From: Denticeps clupeoides
Lineage: Eukaryota; Chordata; Actinopteri; Clupeiformes; Denticipitidae
DNA length: 64,000 nucleotides
Assembly (NCBI RefSeq): GCF_900700375.1
Contig: NC_041708.1
Location: 2,869,813 to 2,933,812, forward strand
Direction: 5' to 3'
Of the stretch, positions 1 to 9,645 are shown piece by piece. Position 1 is the first letter of the stretch, and each line of letters starts with the position of its first letter. A program made the translations under genes and the position numbers. The notes beneath the pieces are model-generated. The model saw only the letters and a program-made list of their open reading frames with translations. It was not told where the DNA came from and searched no databases.

Positions 1-670
1 ATCCGTTGATTGGGGAACATATGTTGAATTTGCATGTGAGAAGGAGAACCTTTTTGACTGCTGGTGTACGTCAGAACATGTTACAACCTGTGAACAGTTG
101 AGAGAATTAATCCTTTTGGAGGAGTTTAAAAACTGTTCCTGATGCTGTTGCTACTTAATTTTTGTAAAAACTTCTCTTTTGGCGGACACCTTGTCATGCT
201 CCTACCAATAAATGTTTTCTTTTGATCAACAGTAAATGTTGATTTTTAGTGGTGGGGGGGTTACGTCCCGTTATTTTTGCTGTTTCTATTCTGTGTTTTT
301 GTTGTGTTTGCAGGTGATTATAAATTCATCCCACAGGTTCCTGCTGTGGATAGACAGAATAAAAGGTGCCTCAGTTTCCTTTTTCGGCGCTGCGCTTGCC
401 GTGACATCCACATCGCCCGCCTCCCTAGCTTTTCCCGATTGCATCACTTCCGTCATCACTGCCTGCTTTGGTGTTTGTGTGTTTTTCTCTGTTTTCCCGT
501 TTTGTTTGTCATTATTTGTTGTAATTCGTTTTGTATGTATTTCTTCTTTATTTATATACTTATTTGTTAATAAAATACTTGTTAATTTTCTCCGTTTCGT
601 CTTGGTAGTTTTCCGTTTTTTGTCATTTCTTTTGTTGTGGGCCGGAACCCCTAGACCGGCTTGTAACACA
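1..670 (+). mobile_element. LTR retrotransposon fossil (SCAN-like gag piece plus LTR)
   Basis: The first 180 bases translate in one plus frame to a piece resembling the SCAN-like gag region of fish Ty3/gypsy-type elements, with a stretch like LRELILLEEFKNC. After a short G-rich tract near 245-260 comes an LTR-like block of about 400 bp. It starts near GTTACG, ends near TGTAACA (short inverted termini) and contains an AATAAA signal near 571. The 200-residue open frame at 236-838 lies mostly inside this LTR and is probably not a gene. The element is broken and most internal parts are missing. The left end lies outside the window. Family and LTR edges are inferred. Confidence 0.5.
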
Positions 671-923
671 TTGTTGTTTAGTTTAGGGTTAGAGTACTGG
701 TGCTTGTACAGACATTTTTGGTATGCTGTACATGTGTTTAGTAAATATGTGTTTTCCTACCTGCCCACCACACTCCACACATACAACAATGCTATAGGCA
801 GGAATGATAGGCTCTTACAAAAGCTAAAGCAAATTTAATATTGATTAATAGATTTTTTTCCAGAATTTGTTTCATGTTTATGTTTCGAAATGTTATGTAC
901 ATGTACATGATATTAAATCAACT

Positions 924-1778
924 TTAACACCTGACAAATTTAAATTTCCCCAGATTTTTCAGATAAATAAAAGGCATGATGGTGCTCCCCGCCACAGGAG
1001 TTATCATAACAGGTGAAATAACATTACAGAAGAAATCCATTATGTTAAACGGAAATATCAGATGGAACAGATTGACGGCTACAGGAGGAAGGTAAAAGAC
1101 TACAGTGATGATAAGGTTGTTCTGTACAGTCTGCAGAGCTCTCTGTTTCTGTGGGTGGATGCTGGTTTTCCCTGCAGGATCAGGTGTTCTTAGAGCACGT
1201 AGGATAGCAACATCACAGAAGATGATTGTAGGCAGGGTGAGGCCATATGGCACAATGGAGAAAGCAATTTTGACCTGTACTGTTACAAACATGTAGGTAA
1301 ATGTCAGACAAAGGCTCACACTCCATATCAGCAGCGAGACTGATACACTGTAGGCTCTGCTCTTCTTCTGCATGTATGTGAATGGATGCACAACAGCCTT
1401 GTAACAGTCCACACAACTGCACATCATAAACAGAGGTCTCCCGCAGATGTTCAGATTATTGAGGAATTCAACAAAAATTTCAAAGAGCAAATTCTTCCAA
1501 ACAAAGTAATTTAAAAGACCTGGAAGAACGAACATTTTGAAAATAAGGTCAAGGACGGTGATGTTGATCATGTAGACATCATTGGTCAGGCCTTTATGGT
1601 GTCTCTGGATCAGCTCCCAGAACACTAAAATACTTGCTGGAGTTCCAAAGGTTACGAGGCACCCCACAGAGATTCCCCACATTAATGAGCCTATTACATA
1701 CTGGCTGCATAAAAAGACACCTATGTCACTATCGTTGGAAATGCTGGAAATATTTGGAAATGATAACATATTCTCCAT
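924..1778 (-). CDS. Class A GPCR, tandem copy 1
   Basis: Single-exon reading frame of 284 residues for a seven-transmembrane receptor; the ligand is unknown. TM1 lies around residues 30-53. TM2 follows an NDVYMINITVLDL-type stretch. TM3 ends in CSCVDCYKAVVHP. TM4 to TM7 are hydrophobic blocks, with FYLPP in TM6. The DRY position reads DCY (no arginine) and TM7 lacks NPxxY. The start at MENML aligns with the starts of the three other copies. This is the most diverged of the first three copies, with a shorter C-terminus ending KFKFVRC. It is the leftmost of four minus-strand paralogues, suggesting local amplification of a teleost chemosensory or immune-type receptor. Subfamily assignment would need a phylogeny. 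An acceptor-like TTTTAG just upstream of the ATG suggests a 5' UTR intron. Confidence 0.85.
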   Translation of the reverse strand: MENMLSFPNISSISNDSDIGVFLCSQYVIGSLMWGISVGCLVTFGTPASILVFWELIQRHHKGLTNDVYMINITVLDLIFKMFVLPGLLNYFVWKNLLFEIFVEFLNNLNICGRPLFMMCSCVDCYKAVVHPFTYMQKKSRAYSVSVSLLIWSVSLCLTFTYMFVTVQVKIAFSIVPYGLTLPTIIFCDVAILRALRTPDPAGKTSIHPQKQRALQTVQNNLIITVVFYLPPVAVNLFHLIFPFNIMDFFCNVISPVMITPVAGSTIMPFIYLKNLGKFKFVRC

Positions 1779-2460
1779 GATAAAGCCTAAAATAGTAAGC
1801 AGTTATAAAGTCATTAAGTCAAATATGAAGTAAATCATGGGATTTTTTATGCTAGTTTATTCCAACGTACCTGAGGACTAAATGTCTTGCTTGTACCTCT
1901 GTCACTGAGCTGAATGCATTTCTAAAACCAGCATGTCAGTCAAATGAACGTTCACACTAATCATAAAATTTCCTACTGTAAACAAATTACTTTCTAGACA
2001 CATGCAAACTGGTGGAAATAGTGAACCGGTGGTTGGACATTTCAGTACTTTTCAGACTAATATATCCAGATACTTTCTTATGGAGTAACTTTTTCACTCA
2101 TTTCTCTTCTAATATTGGTGTAAAACATATTTATTTCTACTCTTTCATAAACTTCTGATTGCATTTTAAGGAAATTGTAATTATCAATAAAACTTGCTGA
2201 ACTTGCTAAAACTAGCTGAATTGGGCCAGGGCTATCTTCATGTCTTGTTTTGATTGGGTTGCGCTTCGCATTTAATCAGCAGCTCATCATGTTGTGCATG
2301 TGATGAAATTCAACTGATATTAGACATGGAACAGTCATTTCACCTCTCAAATAACCCACTCATCAGTCACTATCACAGACTTGTAGTCAAAACAATAAAA
2401 CGATCTTATAAGTCCTCTTTGAAAATGTTATGATTACAGAATCCAATAGTAGAGAATACC
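1779..2460 (-). other. 5' flank of GPCR copy 1, conserved between copies
   Basis: No gene is seen. Upstream of the ATG the sequence is closely repeated upstream of copies 2, 3 and 4, including the stretch around CAACGTACCTGAGGACTAAA on the plus strand. It therefore belongs to the duplicated unit and probably holds the promoter and a 5' untranslated exon. No TATA box was identified with confidence. Confidence 0.55.
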
Positions 2461-3366
2461 ACTTTTTTTTTTACACAGAATGCACATCGAATTACACCAT
2501 AGTGTGAAGCCTGGGGGGCATGGGGCCGTCACAGCAGGTGCCCATGCACCTGATTATGGGATCCTGATCCATCCCAGCTGACACCCATTGGGCTTAATGG
2601 ATCAGGACTCCATAAAACCTGAAACGTATTATGCAGACATTGGTGCTGCATTAATGTAGACGTGAATGTTAGCTTTGTATTAATTTATGTTCATGGAGTT
2701 GTGCTTTACCCCTGAGGAATTGTTTTTGTCTGTTACCCTAATTTTGGCCCGTTTGTCATTTTCTTTTGTGTTTCTTAATAAATCCCTTTTGCCTAGATGT
2801 ACCATCTCTGAGCTTCCTTTTCCTGTCAACCCTCAGTTGTGACAGAATGCAGCGGCCCATCCAATAAGCACAGAAGAATAAAGCAGAGGAAGAAGGGGAT
2901 GGAGAAAAGCACCTCTGGCCACAGCACGTTACAGACCCCGTGGTGATCCCCGACACCCGGAAGTGAGGTTCGCTGTGGGTGAGTGGTTGGAGGGACAGTC
3001 AGGAGGACGAGGTCAGCAACAAAGGAGACGCATGGGATGATGGCGTGAGTTTTTCACACCCCAATGTGCATGCGCTGACCAGCGTGGACCTCTGCAATAT
3101 CATCGCCAATGCCCAAGTGGACTGGGAGAATGCAGACTCGAAAGACGTCATTGAAGACGAGGCTGACTGTTGGACGAATGGTCCATGGTGTGCACCACCC
3201 ACCATGCACTTCCTGACGGAGTCCTGCGTCGTTCCCCACCACTTCCAGGTCTGTGAAGAGGTGAGCAGTGAGGAGGAGGAAGACGGCAACACGGGGGTAA
3301 GATGGGGGAGCAGGGCTATGAGGAGTCGTCAACCAGTAACTGCACTGCCGAGCCTACCCCATGGGG
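2461..3366 (+). mobile_element. LTR-like element fossil, copy 1
   Basis: A block repeated at 5161-6446. The left part resembles an LTR: AATAAA near 2777, then a terminus like TTGTGACAGAATG near 2840, a form common at the end of fish LTRs. It is followed by a reading frame (2979-3377) rich in acidic residues (SSEEEED), which looks like a gag-type fragment but matches nothing I can name. The element is broken and stops abruptly near 3360, where the 3' region of GPCR copy 2 begins. Being duplicated together with the receptor, it is older than that duplication. Family assignment is uncertain. Confidence 0.4.
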
Positions 3367-3475
3367 TGCAAGAGTAAAACAAGCAGTAAAATGGTGTGTT
3401 TAAATCAAAGAAAAAAAACACACAGGAGAACTGAATACCCTAAATAAACTTTAATATTTATCAACAAAAATGTTT

Positions 3476-4366
3476 CTAGTATTTACAATGTACAATTTTC
3501 TGGCAAAAATTGCAGCACCTACGACACTTTAGTTTTCCCAGATTTTCCAGAAAAAGTAACGGCATGATGGTGCTCCCCGCCACAGGGGCTGCCATCACAG
3601 GCATTACAACATTACAGAAGAAATCCAACGTCTTAAACGGGAATATCGGCTGGAACAGATAGACGACAACAGGAGGAAGGAAGGACACTACAGTGATGAT
3701 GAGGCTGTTCTGTACAGTCTGCAGAGCTCTCTGTTTCTGTGGGTGGATGCTGGTTTTTCCTGCAGGATCAGGTGTTTTTAGAGCACGTAGGATAGCAACA
3801 TCACAGAAGATGATGGTAGGCAGGACAATTACATACGGCACAACAGACAAAGCTGTTCCAACCAGTGCTCTCACAGTTATGTAGGTGAATGTTATACAAA
3901 GGATCACACCCCATATCAGCACCGAGGTTCCCACATCGTAGCCTCTGCTCTTCCTCTGCATGTATGTAATCGGGTGCACGACAGCCTTGTAACAGTTCAC
4001 GCAACTGCACATCATAAACAGAGGTCTCCCGTAGATGTTCAGACCATAGAGAAATTCAACAAGTTTTCCAAAGAGCAAATTCTTCCAAAAAAAGAAATTT
4101 AAAGTTCCTGGAAGAAACAATACATTGAAAATGAGGTCGAGGACGGTGATGTTGATCATGTAGACATCATTGTTCAGGCCTTTATGGTGTCTCTGGATCA
4201 GCTCCCAGAAAATTAAAATACTTGCTGGAATTCCGAACATTAAGAAGCACACCACAGAGATTCCCCATGTTATCGGGCCTGTTACATACTGGCTGCATAA
4301 AATGTCACCTGTGTCACTATAATTGGAAATGCTGGAAAGATTTGGAAATGAAAACACACTCTCCAT
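3476..4366 (-). CDS. Class A GPCR, tandem copy 2
   Basis: Single-exon seven-transmembrane receptor of 296 residues from the conserved start MESVFSFPNLSS. An in-frame upstream ATG would add 20 residues, but the MES start aligns in all copies. TM3 ends CSCVNCYKAVVHP, so the usual DRY reads NCY. TM6 has SFLPPVVVYLF, and TM7 has AGSTIMPLLFLENLG in place of NPxxY. The C-terminus is longer than in copies 1 and 4 and cysteine-rich (RRCCNFCQKIVHCKY). It is nearly identical to copy 3, including the 3' flank. N-terminal NxS/NYS sequons fit an extracellular N-terminus. No cysteine is seen at the usual TM3 position that pairs with the second extracellular loop. Confidence 0.88.
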   Translation of the reverse strand: MESVFSFPNLSSISNYSDTGDILCSQYVTGPITWGISVVCFLMFGIPASILIFWELIQRHHKGLNNDVYMINITVLDLIFNVLFLPGTLNFFFWKNLLFGKLVEFLYGLNIYGRPLFMMCSCVNCYKAVVHPITYMQRKSRGYDVGTSVLIWGVILCITFTYITVRALVGTALSVVPYVIVLPTIIFCDVAILRALKTPDPAGKTSIHPQKQRALQTVQNSLIITVVSFLPPVVVYLFQPIFPFKTLDFFCNVVMPVMAAPVAGSTIMPLLFLENLGKLKCRRCCNFCQKIVHCKY

Positions 4367-4426
4367 GATAAAGCCTAAAATATGAAGCGTTGATAAAGTC
4401 ATTAAGTCAAATATGAAGTAAAACAT

Positions 4427-5160
4427 GACATTTTGGATGCTGCTTTATTCCAACCTACCTGAGGACTAAAGGTCTTTCTTGTACCTCTGGCAGTGAGAGG
4501 CTGAATGGATTTCTAAAACCAGCATGTAAGTCAAATGAACACTAATCAAAAAAATTCCTACTGTAAGCAAATTACATTCTAGACACATGCAAACTGGGGG
4601 AAATAGTAAACAGGTGGTTCGACAGTTCAGTTCTTTTCAGAAAGAACTGACACTAATATATCCAGAAATGTTTATATGGAGCACCAAGCAATTTTTTTGT
4701 TGTTGCATATTTATACTCTTTCCTAAACTTCTGATTGCATTTTAAGAAAATTGTAATTATCAATAAAACTGAAATTGGGCCAAAAATATCACAATAATGC
4801 TTAATAACAAACTATGCAAGTTTACAATATGAACTATAAATTAGTGCATATTGAACTATAATATGCACTATAAATAAAAGGTAAAAACATTGTGAAAAAT
4901 GAGGGTTATTCGCAGGGCTATCTTCATGTCTTGTTTTGATTTGGTTGTGGTTTTCATTTAATCAGCAGCTCATCAAGTTGTGCATGTGATGAAATTCAAC
5001 TAATATTAGACATGGAACAGTCATTTCACCTCTCAAATAACCCATTCATCAGTCACTATCACAGGCTTGTAGTCAAAACAATAAAACAATCTTATAAGTC
5101 CTCTTTTTTTATTCAATCAACTTATCTGAAAATGTTATAATTACAGAATCCAATAGTAGA
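4427..5160 (-). other. 5' flank of GPCR copy 2
   Basis: No gene seen. It matches the flank upstream of copy 1 (about 1840-2460), with an extra AT-rich stretch near 4770-4910 holding short repeats of AACTATA/GCACTATA type. It probably contains the promoter and an untranslated exon of copy 2. Confidence 0.5.
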
Positions 5161-6446
5161 GAATACCACTTTTTTTTTTACACAGAATGCACATCGAATT
5201 ACACCATAGTGTGAAGCCTGGGGGGCATGGGGCCGTCACAGCAGGTGCCCATGCACCTGATTATGGGGTCCTGATCCATCCCAGCTGACACCAATTGGGC
5301 TTAATGGATCAGGACTCCATAAAACCTGATACGCAGCACGCAGATATTGATGCTGCATTGTTGTGGACATGTGAATGTTACCTTAGTATTATTTTATGTT
5401 CAGGCCCTTGTGCTTTATGCCTGAGAGTTTGTTTTTGATTGTTTCCTATGTTTTGGCCCTTGTTTCTTTTCCTTTTGTTTTTCTTAATAAACCCCTTTTG
5501 CCCTGAGCTTCCTTCCCCCATCAACCCTCAGTCGTGACAGAATGCAGCAGCCCATCCAAGAAGCACAGAAGAATAAAGCAAAGGACGAAGAGGACGGAGA
5601 AGAGCACCTCTGGTCACGGCACATTACAGACCCCACGGTGATCCCGGACACTCGGAAGTGAGGTTCACTGTGGGTGAATGGTTGGAAGGACAGTCAGGAG
5701 ACGAGGTCAGCAACAAGGGAGATGCATGGGAAAATGGGGGGTTTGCACACACCACTGAGCATGCGCTGACCAGCGTGGACCTCTGCAATATCACCGCCAA
5801 TGCCCAAGTGGATTGGGAGAATGCAGACTCGAAAGATGAGGCCATGGTGTGCACCACCCACCACGCACTTCCTGACGGAGTCCTGCATCATTCCCCACCA
5901 CTTCCAGGTCTGTGAAGAGGTGAGCAGCGAGGAGGAGGAAGACAGCAACACGGGGGTAAGCTGGGGGAGCAGGGCAACGGGGAGTCGTCAACCAGGTCAG
6001 TGGTGGCCTAACGGTTAATGGGGCAGTGGTGGCCTAGCAGTTAATCCTGATCCGCCAAGGTGCCACTGAGGTACCACTGAGCAAAGCACCGTCCCCACAC
6101 ACTGCCCCCCGGGTGCCTGTCATGGCTGTCCACTTCTCAATCAGGGTGATGGGTTAAATGCAGAGGACAAATTTCACTGTGTGCACTGTGTTTTATGCTG
6201 TGCTGCTGTGTATCACAAGTGACAATCACTATCACTTTCACCAGCAACTGCGCTGCCGAGCCTGCCTCACTGGGAACTATTCCCTCCTGCGGGACCACAC
6301 CTATAGTCAAGGCCATGAGCCCCTGAAGGCACAGACAGGTCCTGAATTGGACCGCTCCGCCGCTCCTGAACACACAGATGCTCTGTTTTAATGACAGCAG
6401 TGAAGCGGACAGTGAAGCAGACAGTGAAGTGCAAAAAGACACAGAA
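5161..6446 (+). mobile_element. LTR-like element fossil, copy 2, carrying a SINE
   Basis: Second copy of the block at 2461-3366, with the same LTR-like left part (AATAAA near 5487, terminus like CGTGACAGAATG near 5535) and the same acidic gag-type fragment. It extends about 200 bp further right than copy 1. A SINE at 5996-6239 is inserted in it and absent from copy 1. The element is broken. It probably spread here by segmental duplication with the receptor rather than by a fresh insertion. Confidence 0.4.
5996..6239 (+). mobile_element. tRNA-derived SINE (family A) with target duplication
   Basis: Family A SINE: tRNA-like head (GTGGTGGCCTAGCGGTTAA), body with CACACACTGCTCCCCGGG, then GGGTGATGGGTTAAATGCAG and a tail of ATCACTTTCA type. 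It is flanked by ACCAG at 5991-5995 and 6240-6244. The paralogous site at 3332-3336 has a single ACCAG and no SINE, so both boundaries are directly visible. The head segment is duplicated in this copy. Confidence 0.9.
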
Positions 6447-6640
6447 TTTACATTTATGGCATTTCTCAGATGCCCTTATCCAGAGCGACTTACAATCAGT
6501 AGTTACAGGGACAGTCCTCCCCTGGAGCAAGTTAGGGTTAAGTGTCTTGCTCAGGGACTCAATGGTAGTAAGCGGGATTTGAACCTGGGTCTTCAGGTTC
6601 ACAGGCGAGGGTGTTACCCACTAGGCTACCACCACCCTAC
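6447..6640 (-). mobile_element. tRNA-derived SINE (family B), fused to U2 fragment
   Basis: Family B SINE in reverse orientation. It has a tRNA-like head (GTAGCCTAGTGGGTAACAC), a middle with CTGAGCAAGACACTTAACCC-type sequence and a 3' tail related to UnaL2/L2 LINEs (GTAAGTCGCTCTGGATAAGG type). Read on the minus strand, it begins directly after a U2 snRNA fragment ending at 6641, so the two look like one chimeric retrocopy. Confidence 0.85.
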
Positions 6641-6735
6641 AAAAAATGTAGTCCCCCGCTGGGGGAACGTATCAGATATTAAACTGATAAGAACAGATAC
6701 TACACTTGATCTTAGCCAAAAGGCTGAGAAACGAT
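6641..6735 (-). pseudogene. U2 snRNA 5' fragment (retropseudogene)
   Basis: Read on the minus strand from 6735, the sequence matches the first two thirds of stem-loops I-II of U2: ATCG start, the invariant GGCCTTTTGGCTAAGATCAA-type block (here AGCCTTTTGGCTAAGATCAA), GTGTAGTATCTGTTCTTATC (branch-point recognition region) and AATATCTGATACG. A diverged stem-loop follows (TTCCCCCAGCGGGGGA), and the Sm site, stem-loops III-IV and 3' end are missing. About 95 of roughly 190 nt are present. It is therefore not a functional U2 gene, and the minus-strand 3' side is a SINE instead of U2. Confidence 0.9.
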
Positions 6736-7500
6736 GAGACCCAGATATACGTTCTGAGATGCCGCCAATGAACTCTTGCCGCAAATTATGCTGAAACCCA
6801 GGTTGGTCAGGTGGGTCAACAGCATCTTTGTATTGTGCTCTGCCTGCTCTCACGTTTGGGTGCACAGCAGGTAATCATCCAAATAAGGCAGAACTCTGAC
6901 ACCCGAGTGTCTGAGCGGGGTGAGAGAACATGAGAATGCGGCTCTCCTGGCCAGGTGGAGGTGATGAGCCACTGGGGCCTCAACTGTGTGGGAGGGGTTG
7001 GAGAGCCACGCGCTCTTTTACAGACCTCGACCAGACTGAAGTCCCCCAGGAGGGCTCACTGCCCTGTGCGCTGGAAGGTCTGGAGGGCTGCGCATCCGGG
7101 AGAATGGTTGTCTCTTTTGTCTCCCTGTCCACGAAAATGGGTCCATCAAACAGCGAGGGCAGAATGGGGGTCTCAACGTTCATTATGTCTGCCCAGCTTG
7201 TGGTAGCTCTGGCTTGGTTGGTAACAGACATGGCCACAGCAATGAGCAGGCTCCACTCCAGAATTCTGACTAGCATGGTCTTGCAGTGAACGCAGCCATC
7301 TGGGTCAGCAAGCAATGCCTGAGCATGCTTCACCCCCATGCATGTAATACACATGGGGTGGGGGTCCTTGCCTGATACTATGAACCCACAGGCCGTGGGG
7401 CAATGGCGGGATGCACCATCCTTTTTCCTGGGGGGCTTGACTGGAGAGGTGTTGGCCATTATGAACTTATGAGAGCTTGAAATGGTCAGGGACACGTTAG
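6736..7500 (-). mobile_element. DIRS-like retroelement fossil
   Basis: Minus-strand remains in the order gag then reverse transcriptase. At 6980-7495 there is a gag-like frame with a Cys/His cluster of the type CPxxCGFI...HPMCITCMG...HA, as in fish DIRS/Ngaro first ORFs. At about 6740-6930 a piece around VLPYLDDYLL carries the YLDD polymerase motif. The parts between, RNase H and the tyrosine recombinase are not seen. The element is broken and internally deleted. Family is inferred from these two pieces. Confidence 0.65.
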
Positions 7501-7515
7501 AGTCTTAATCTTAAT

Positions 7516-7795
7516 GGGGCAATGGTGGCCTAGTGGGGGGGCAGTGGTGGCCTAGCGGTTAAGGAAGTGGTCCCGTAATCAGAAGGTTGCTGGTTTGAAT
7601 CCCGATCCGCCAAGGTGGCACTGAGATCCCCTTGATCAAAGCACCATCCCCACACACTGCTCCCTGGGCATCTGTCATGGCTGCCCACTGCTCACCAAGG
7701 GTGATGGGTTAAATGCAGAGGACACATTTCACTCTGTGCACTGTGTGCTGTGTATCACAATGACAATCACTTCACTTTATCACTTCACTTCTGTC
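7516..7795 (+). mobile_element. SINE family A
   Basis: Near full-length family A SINE with tRNA-like head, A/B-box-like sequence (GGTTTGAATCCCGATCCGCC), body and TCACTTCACTTT-type tail. The first 20 bases of the head occur twice, as in the copy at 5996. It is followed by a T-rich tract. Confidence 0.88.
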
Positions 7796-7924
7796 CATCC
7801 TACTTTTTTTTCTTTTCTTTTTTTTTCCGCCTCGTCTTGACACATTAGGTGGTAATCAGTGGGTAGCGGGGAGACCAGGCAGAAAAAATAATTATAGATG
7901 TCCTCACTGGAGTTAAAAGGGTGA

Positions 7925-8090
7925 TAAATAATACAAGCTTTATTGTCATTTCAGCTACATACATGTTAAACTGTATATATTGAGATGAAACAACGTTTTT
8001 TTGGAACCAGTTGCTTCATTTAACATTTAAACAAAGTTATACACTGAAACGGGCTACATAAGGTACAAACATGGAGTACAGGCAGTGCAA
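7925..8090 (-). repeat. LINE 3'-end-like repeat
   Basis: Sequence of the type CAAGCTTTATTGTCATTTCAGC followed by a unique-looking AT-rich tail, ending where the 3' flank shared with GPCR copy 2 starts (about 8087, matching 3367). It resembles reverse-strand LINE 3' untranslated tails in fish. No coding remains. Confidence 0.45.
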
Positions 8091-8194
8091 GAGTAAAACA
8101 AGCAGTAAAATGGTGTGTTTAAATCAAAGAAAAAAAACACACAGGAGAACTGAATACCCTAAATAAACTTTAATATTTATCAACAAAAATGTTT

Positions 8195-9085
8195 CTAGTA
8201 TTTACAAAGTACAATTTTCTGGCAAAAATTGCAGCACCTACGACACTTTAGTTTTCCCAGATTTTCCAGAAAAAGTAACGGCATGATGGTGCTCCCTGCC
8301 ACAGGGGCTGCCATCACAGGCATTACAACATTACAGAAGAAATCCAACGTCTTAAACGGGAATATCGGCTGGAACAGATAGACGACAACAGGAGGAAGGA
8401 AGGACACTACAGTGATGATGAGGCTGTTCTGTACAGTCTGAAGAGCTCTCTGTTTCTGTGGATGGATGCTGGTTTTTCCTGCAGGATCAGGTGTTCTTAG
8501 AGCACGTAGGATAGCAACATCACAGAAGATGATGGTAGGCAGGGCGATGACATACGGCAAAATAGACAAAGCTGTTCCAACCAGTGCTCTCACAGTTATG
8601 TAGGTGAATGTCATACAAAGGATCACACCCCATATCAGCACAGAGGCTGCCACACCGTAGGCTCTGCTCTTCCTCTGCATGTATGTAATCGGGTGCATGA
8701 CAGCTTTGTAACAGTCCACACAACTGCACATCATAAACAGAGGTCTCCCGCAGATGTTCAGACAATAGAGGAATTCAACAAACTTTCCAAAAAAGAAATT
8801 CTTCCAAAAAAAGACATTTAAAATTCCTGGAAGAAACAATACATTGAAAATGAGGTCGAGGACGGTGATGTTGATCATGTAGACATCATTGTTCAGGCTT
8901 TTATGGTGTCTCTGGATCAGCTCCCAGAAAAGTAAAATACTTGCTGGAGTTCCGAAGGTTAAGAAGCACACCACAGAGATTCCCCATGTTATCGGGCCTG
9001 TTACATACTGGCTGCATAAAATGTCACCTGTGTCACTATCGTTGGAAATGCTGGAAAGATTTGGAAATGAAAACACACTCTCCAT
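8195..9085 (-). CDS. Class A GPCR, tandem copy 3
   Basis: Single-exon receptor of 296 residues from MESVFSFPNLSS (12 further in-frame residues lie upstream). It is nearly identical to copy 2 through TM2-TM7 and the cysteine-rich C-tail (RRCCNFCQKIVLCKY). The DRY position reads DCY (CSCVDCYKAVMHP), TM7 has AGSTIMPLLFLENLG, and the extracellular N-terminus holds NLS and NDS sequons. The shared 3' flank from 8087 onward and shared 5' flank show that copies 2 and 3 are the youngest pair in the array. Substitutions are spread over TM4-TM5 and the extracellular loops. Function beyond G-protein signalling cannot be read from sequence. Confidence 0.88.
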   Translation of the reverse strand: MESVFSFPNLSSISNDSDTGDILCSQYVTGPITWGISVVCFLTFGTPASILLFWELIQRHHKSLNNDVYMINITVLDLIFNVLFLPGILNVFFWKNFFFGKFVEFLYCLNICGRPLFMMCSCVDCYKAVMHPITYMQRKSRAYGVAASVLIWGVILCMTFTYITVRALVGTALSILPYVIALPTIIFCDVAILRALRTPDPAGKTSIHPQKQRALQTVQNSLIITVVSFLPPVVVYLFQPIFPFKTLDFFCNVVMPVMAAPVAGSTIMPLLFLENLGKLKCRRCCNFCQKIVLCKY

Positions 9086-9445
9086 GATAAAGCCTAAAAT
9101 ATGAAGCATTGATAAAGTCATTTAGTCAAATATGAAGTAAAACTTGACATTTTTGATGCTGCTTTATTCCAACCTACCTGAGGACTAAAGGTCTTGCTTG
9201 TACCTCTGGCAGTGAGAGGCTGAATGCATTTCTAAAACCAGCATGTAAGTCAAATGAACACTAATCAAAAAAATTCCTACTGTAAGCAAATTACATTCCA
9301 GACACATGCAAACTGGTGGAAAAAGTGAACAGGTGCTCGTTTCACACCATTCAGATTATTCATTTCAAATATTTATTTTTATGAGGAGTGGTGTACGTGG
9401 AGAAGAGGGGTGGTGGAGGCATAAATTAAATGGAGAACAATGCTG

Positions 9446-9612
9446 GTTATCCTTATCCAGAGCGACTTACAATCAGTAGTTACAGGGACAGTCCCCCCTG
9501 GAGCAACTTAGGGTTAAGTGTCTTGCTCAGGGGCACAATGGAAGTAAGTGGGATTTGAACCTGGGTCTTCTGGTTCATAGGCGAGAGTGTTACCCACTAG
9601 GCTACTACCACT
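9446..9612 (-). mobile_element. SINE family B
   Basis: Reverse-oriented family B SINE: L2-type tail first (CTTATCCAGAGCGACTTACA), then CTTGCTCAGGGGCACAATGG and the tRNA-like head ending TAGGCTACTACCAC. The terminal TGTAAA repeats are missing. Confidence 0.85.
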
Positions 9613-9645
9613 ACTACTACCACCATATCATTTAGTTGAAGTTGA

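Noticed and set aside
236-838. 200-residue plus-strand open frame near the left end
   Set aside because: It runs through an LTR-like block with AATAAA and short inverted termini, has the composition of untranslated T-rich DNA and shows no domain.
2979-3377. 132-residue frame as a host gene
   Set aside because: It is repeated at 5658-6018 within an LTR-like block and is broken there by a SINE. Treated as part of a fossil element.
6641-6735. Functional U2 snRNA gene
   Set aside because: Only the 5' half is present; the Sm site and 3' stem-loops are replaced by a SINE.
7534-7610. tRNA genes at SINE heads (many places)
   Set aside because: A- and B-box-like sequences are part of SINE heads repeated through the window, without a complete cloverleaf or proper 3' end.
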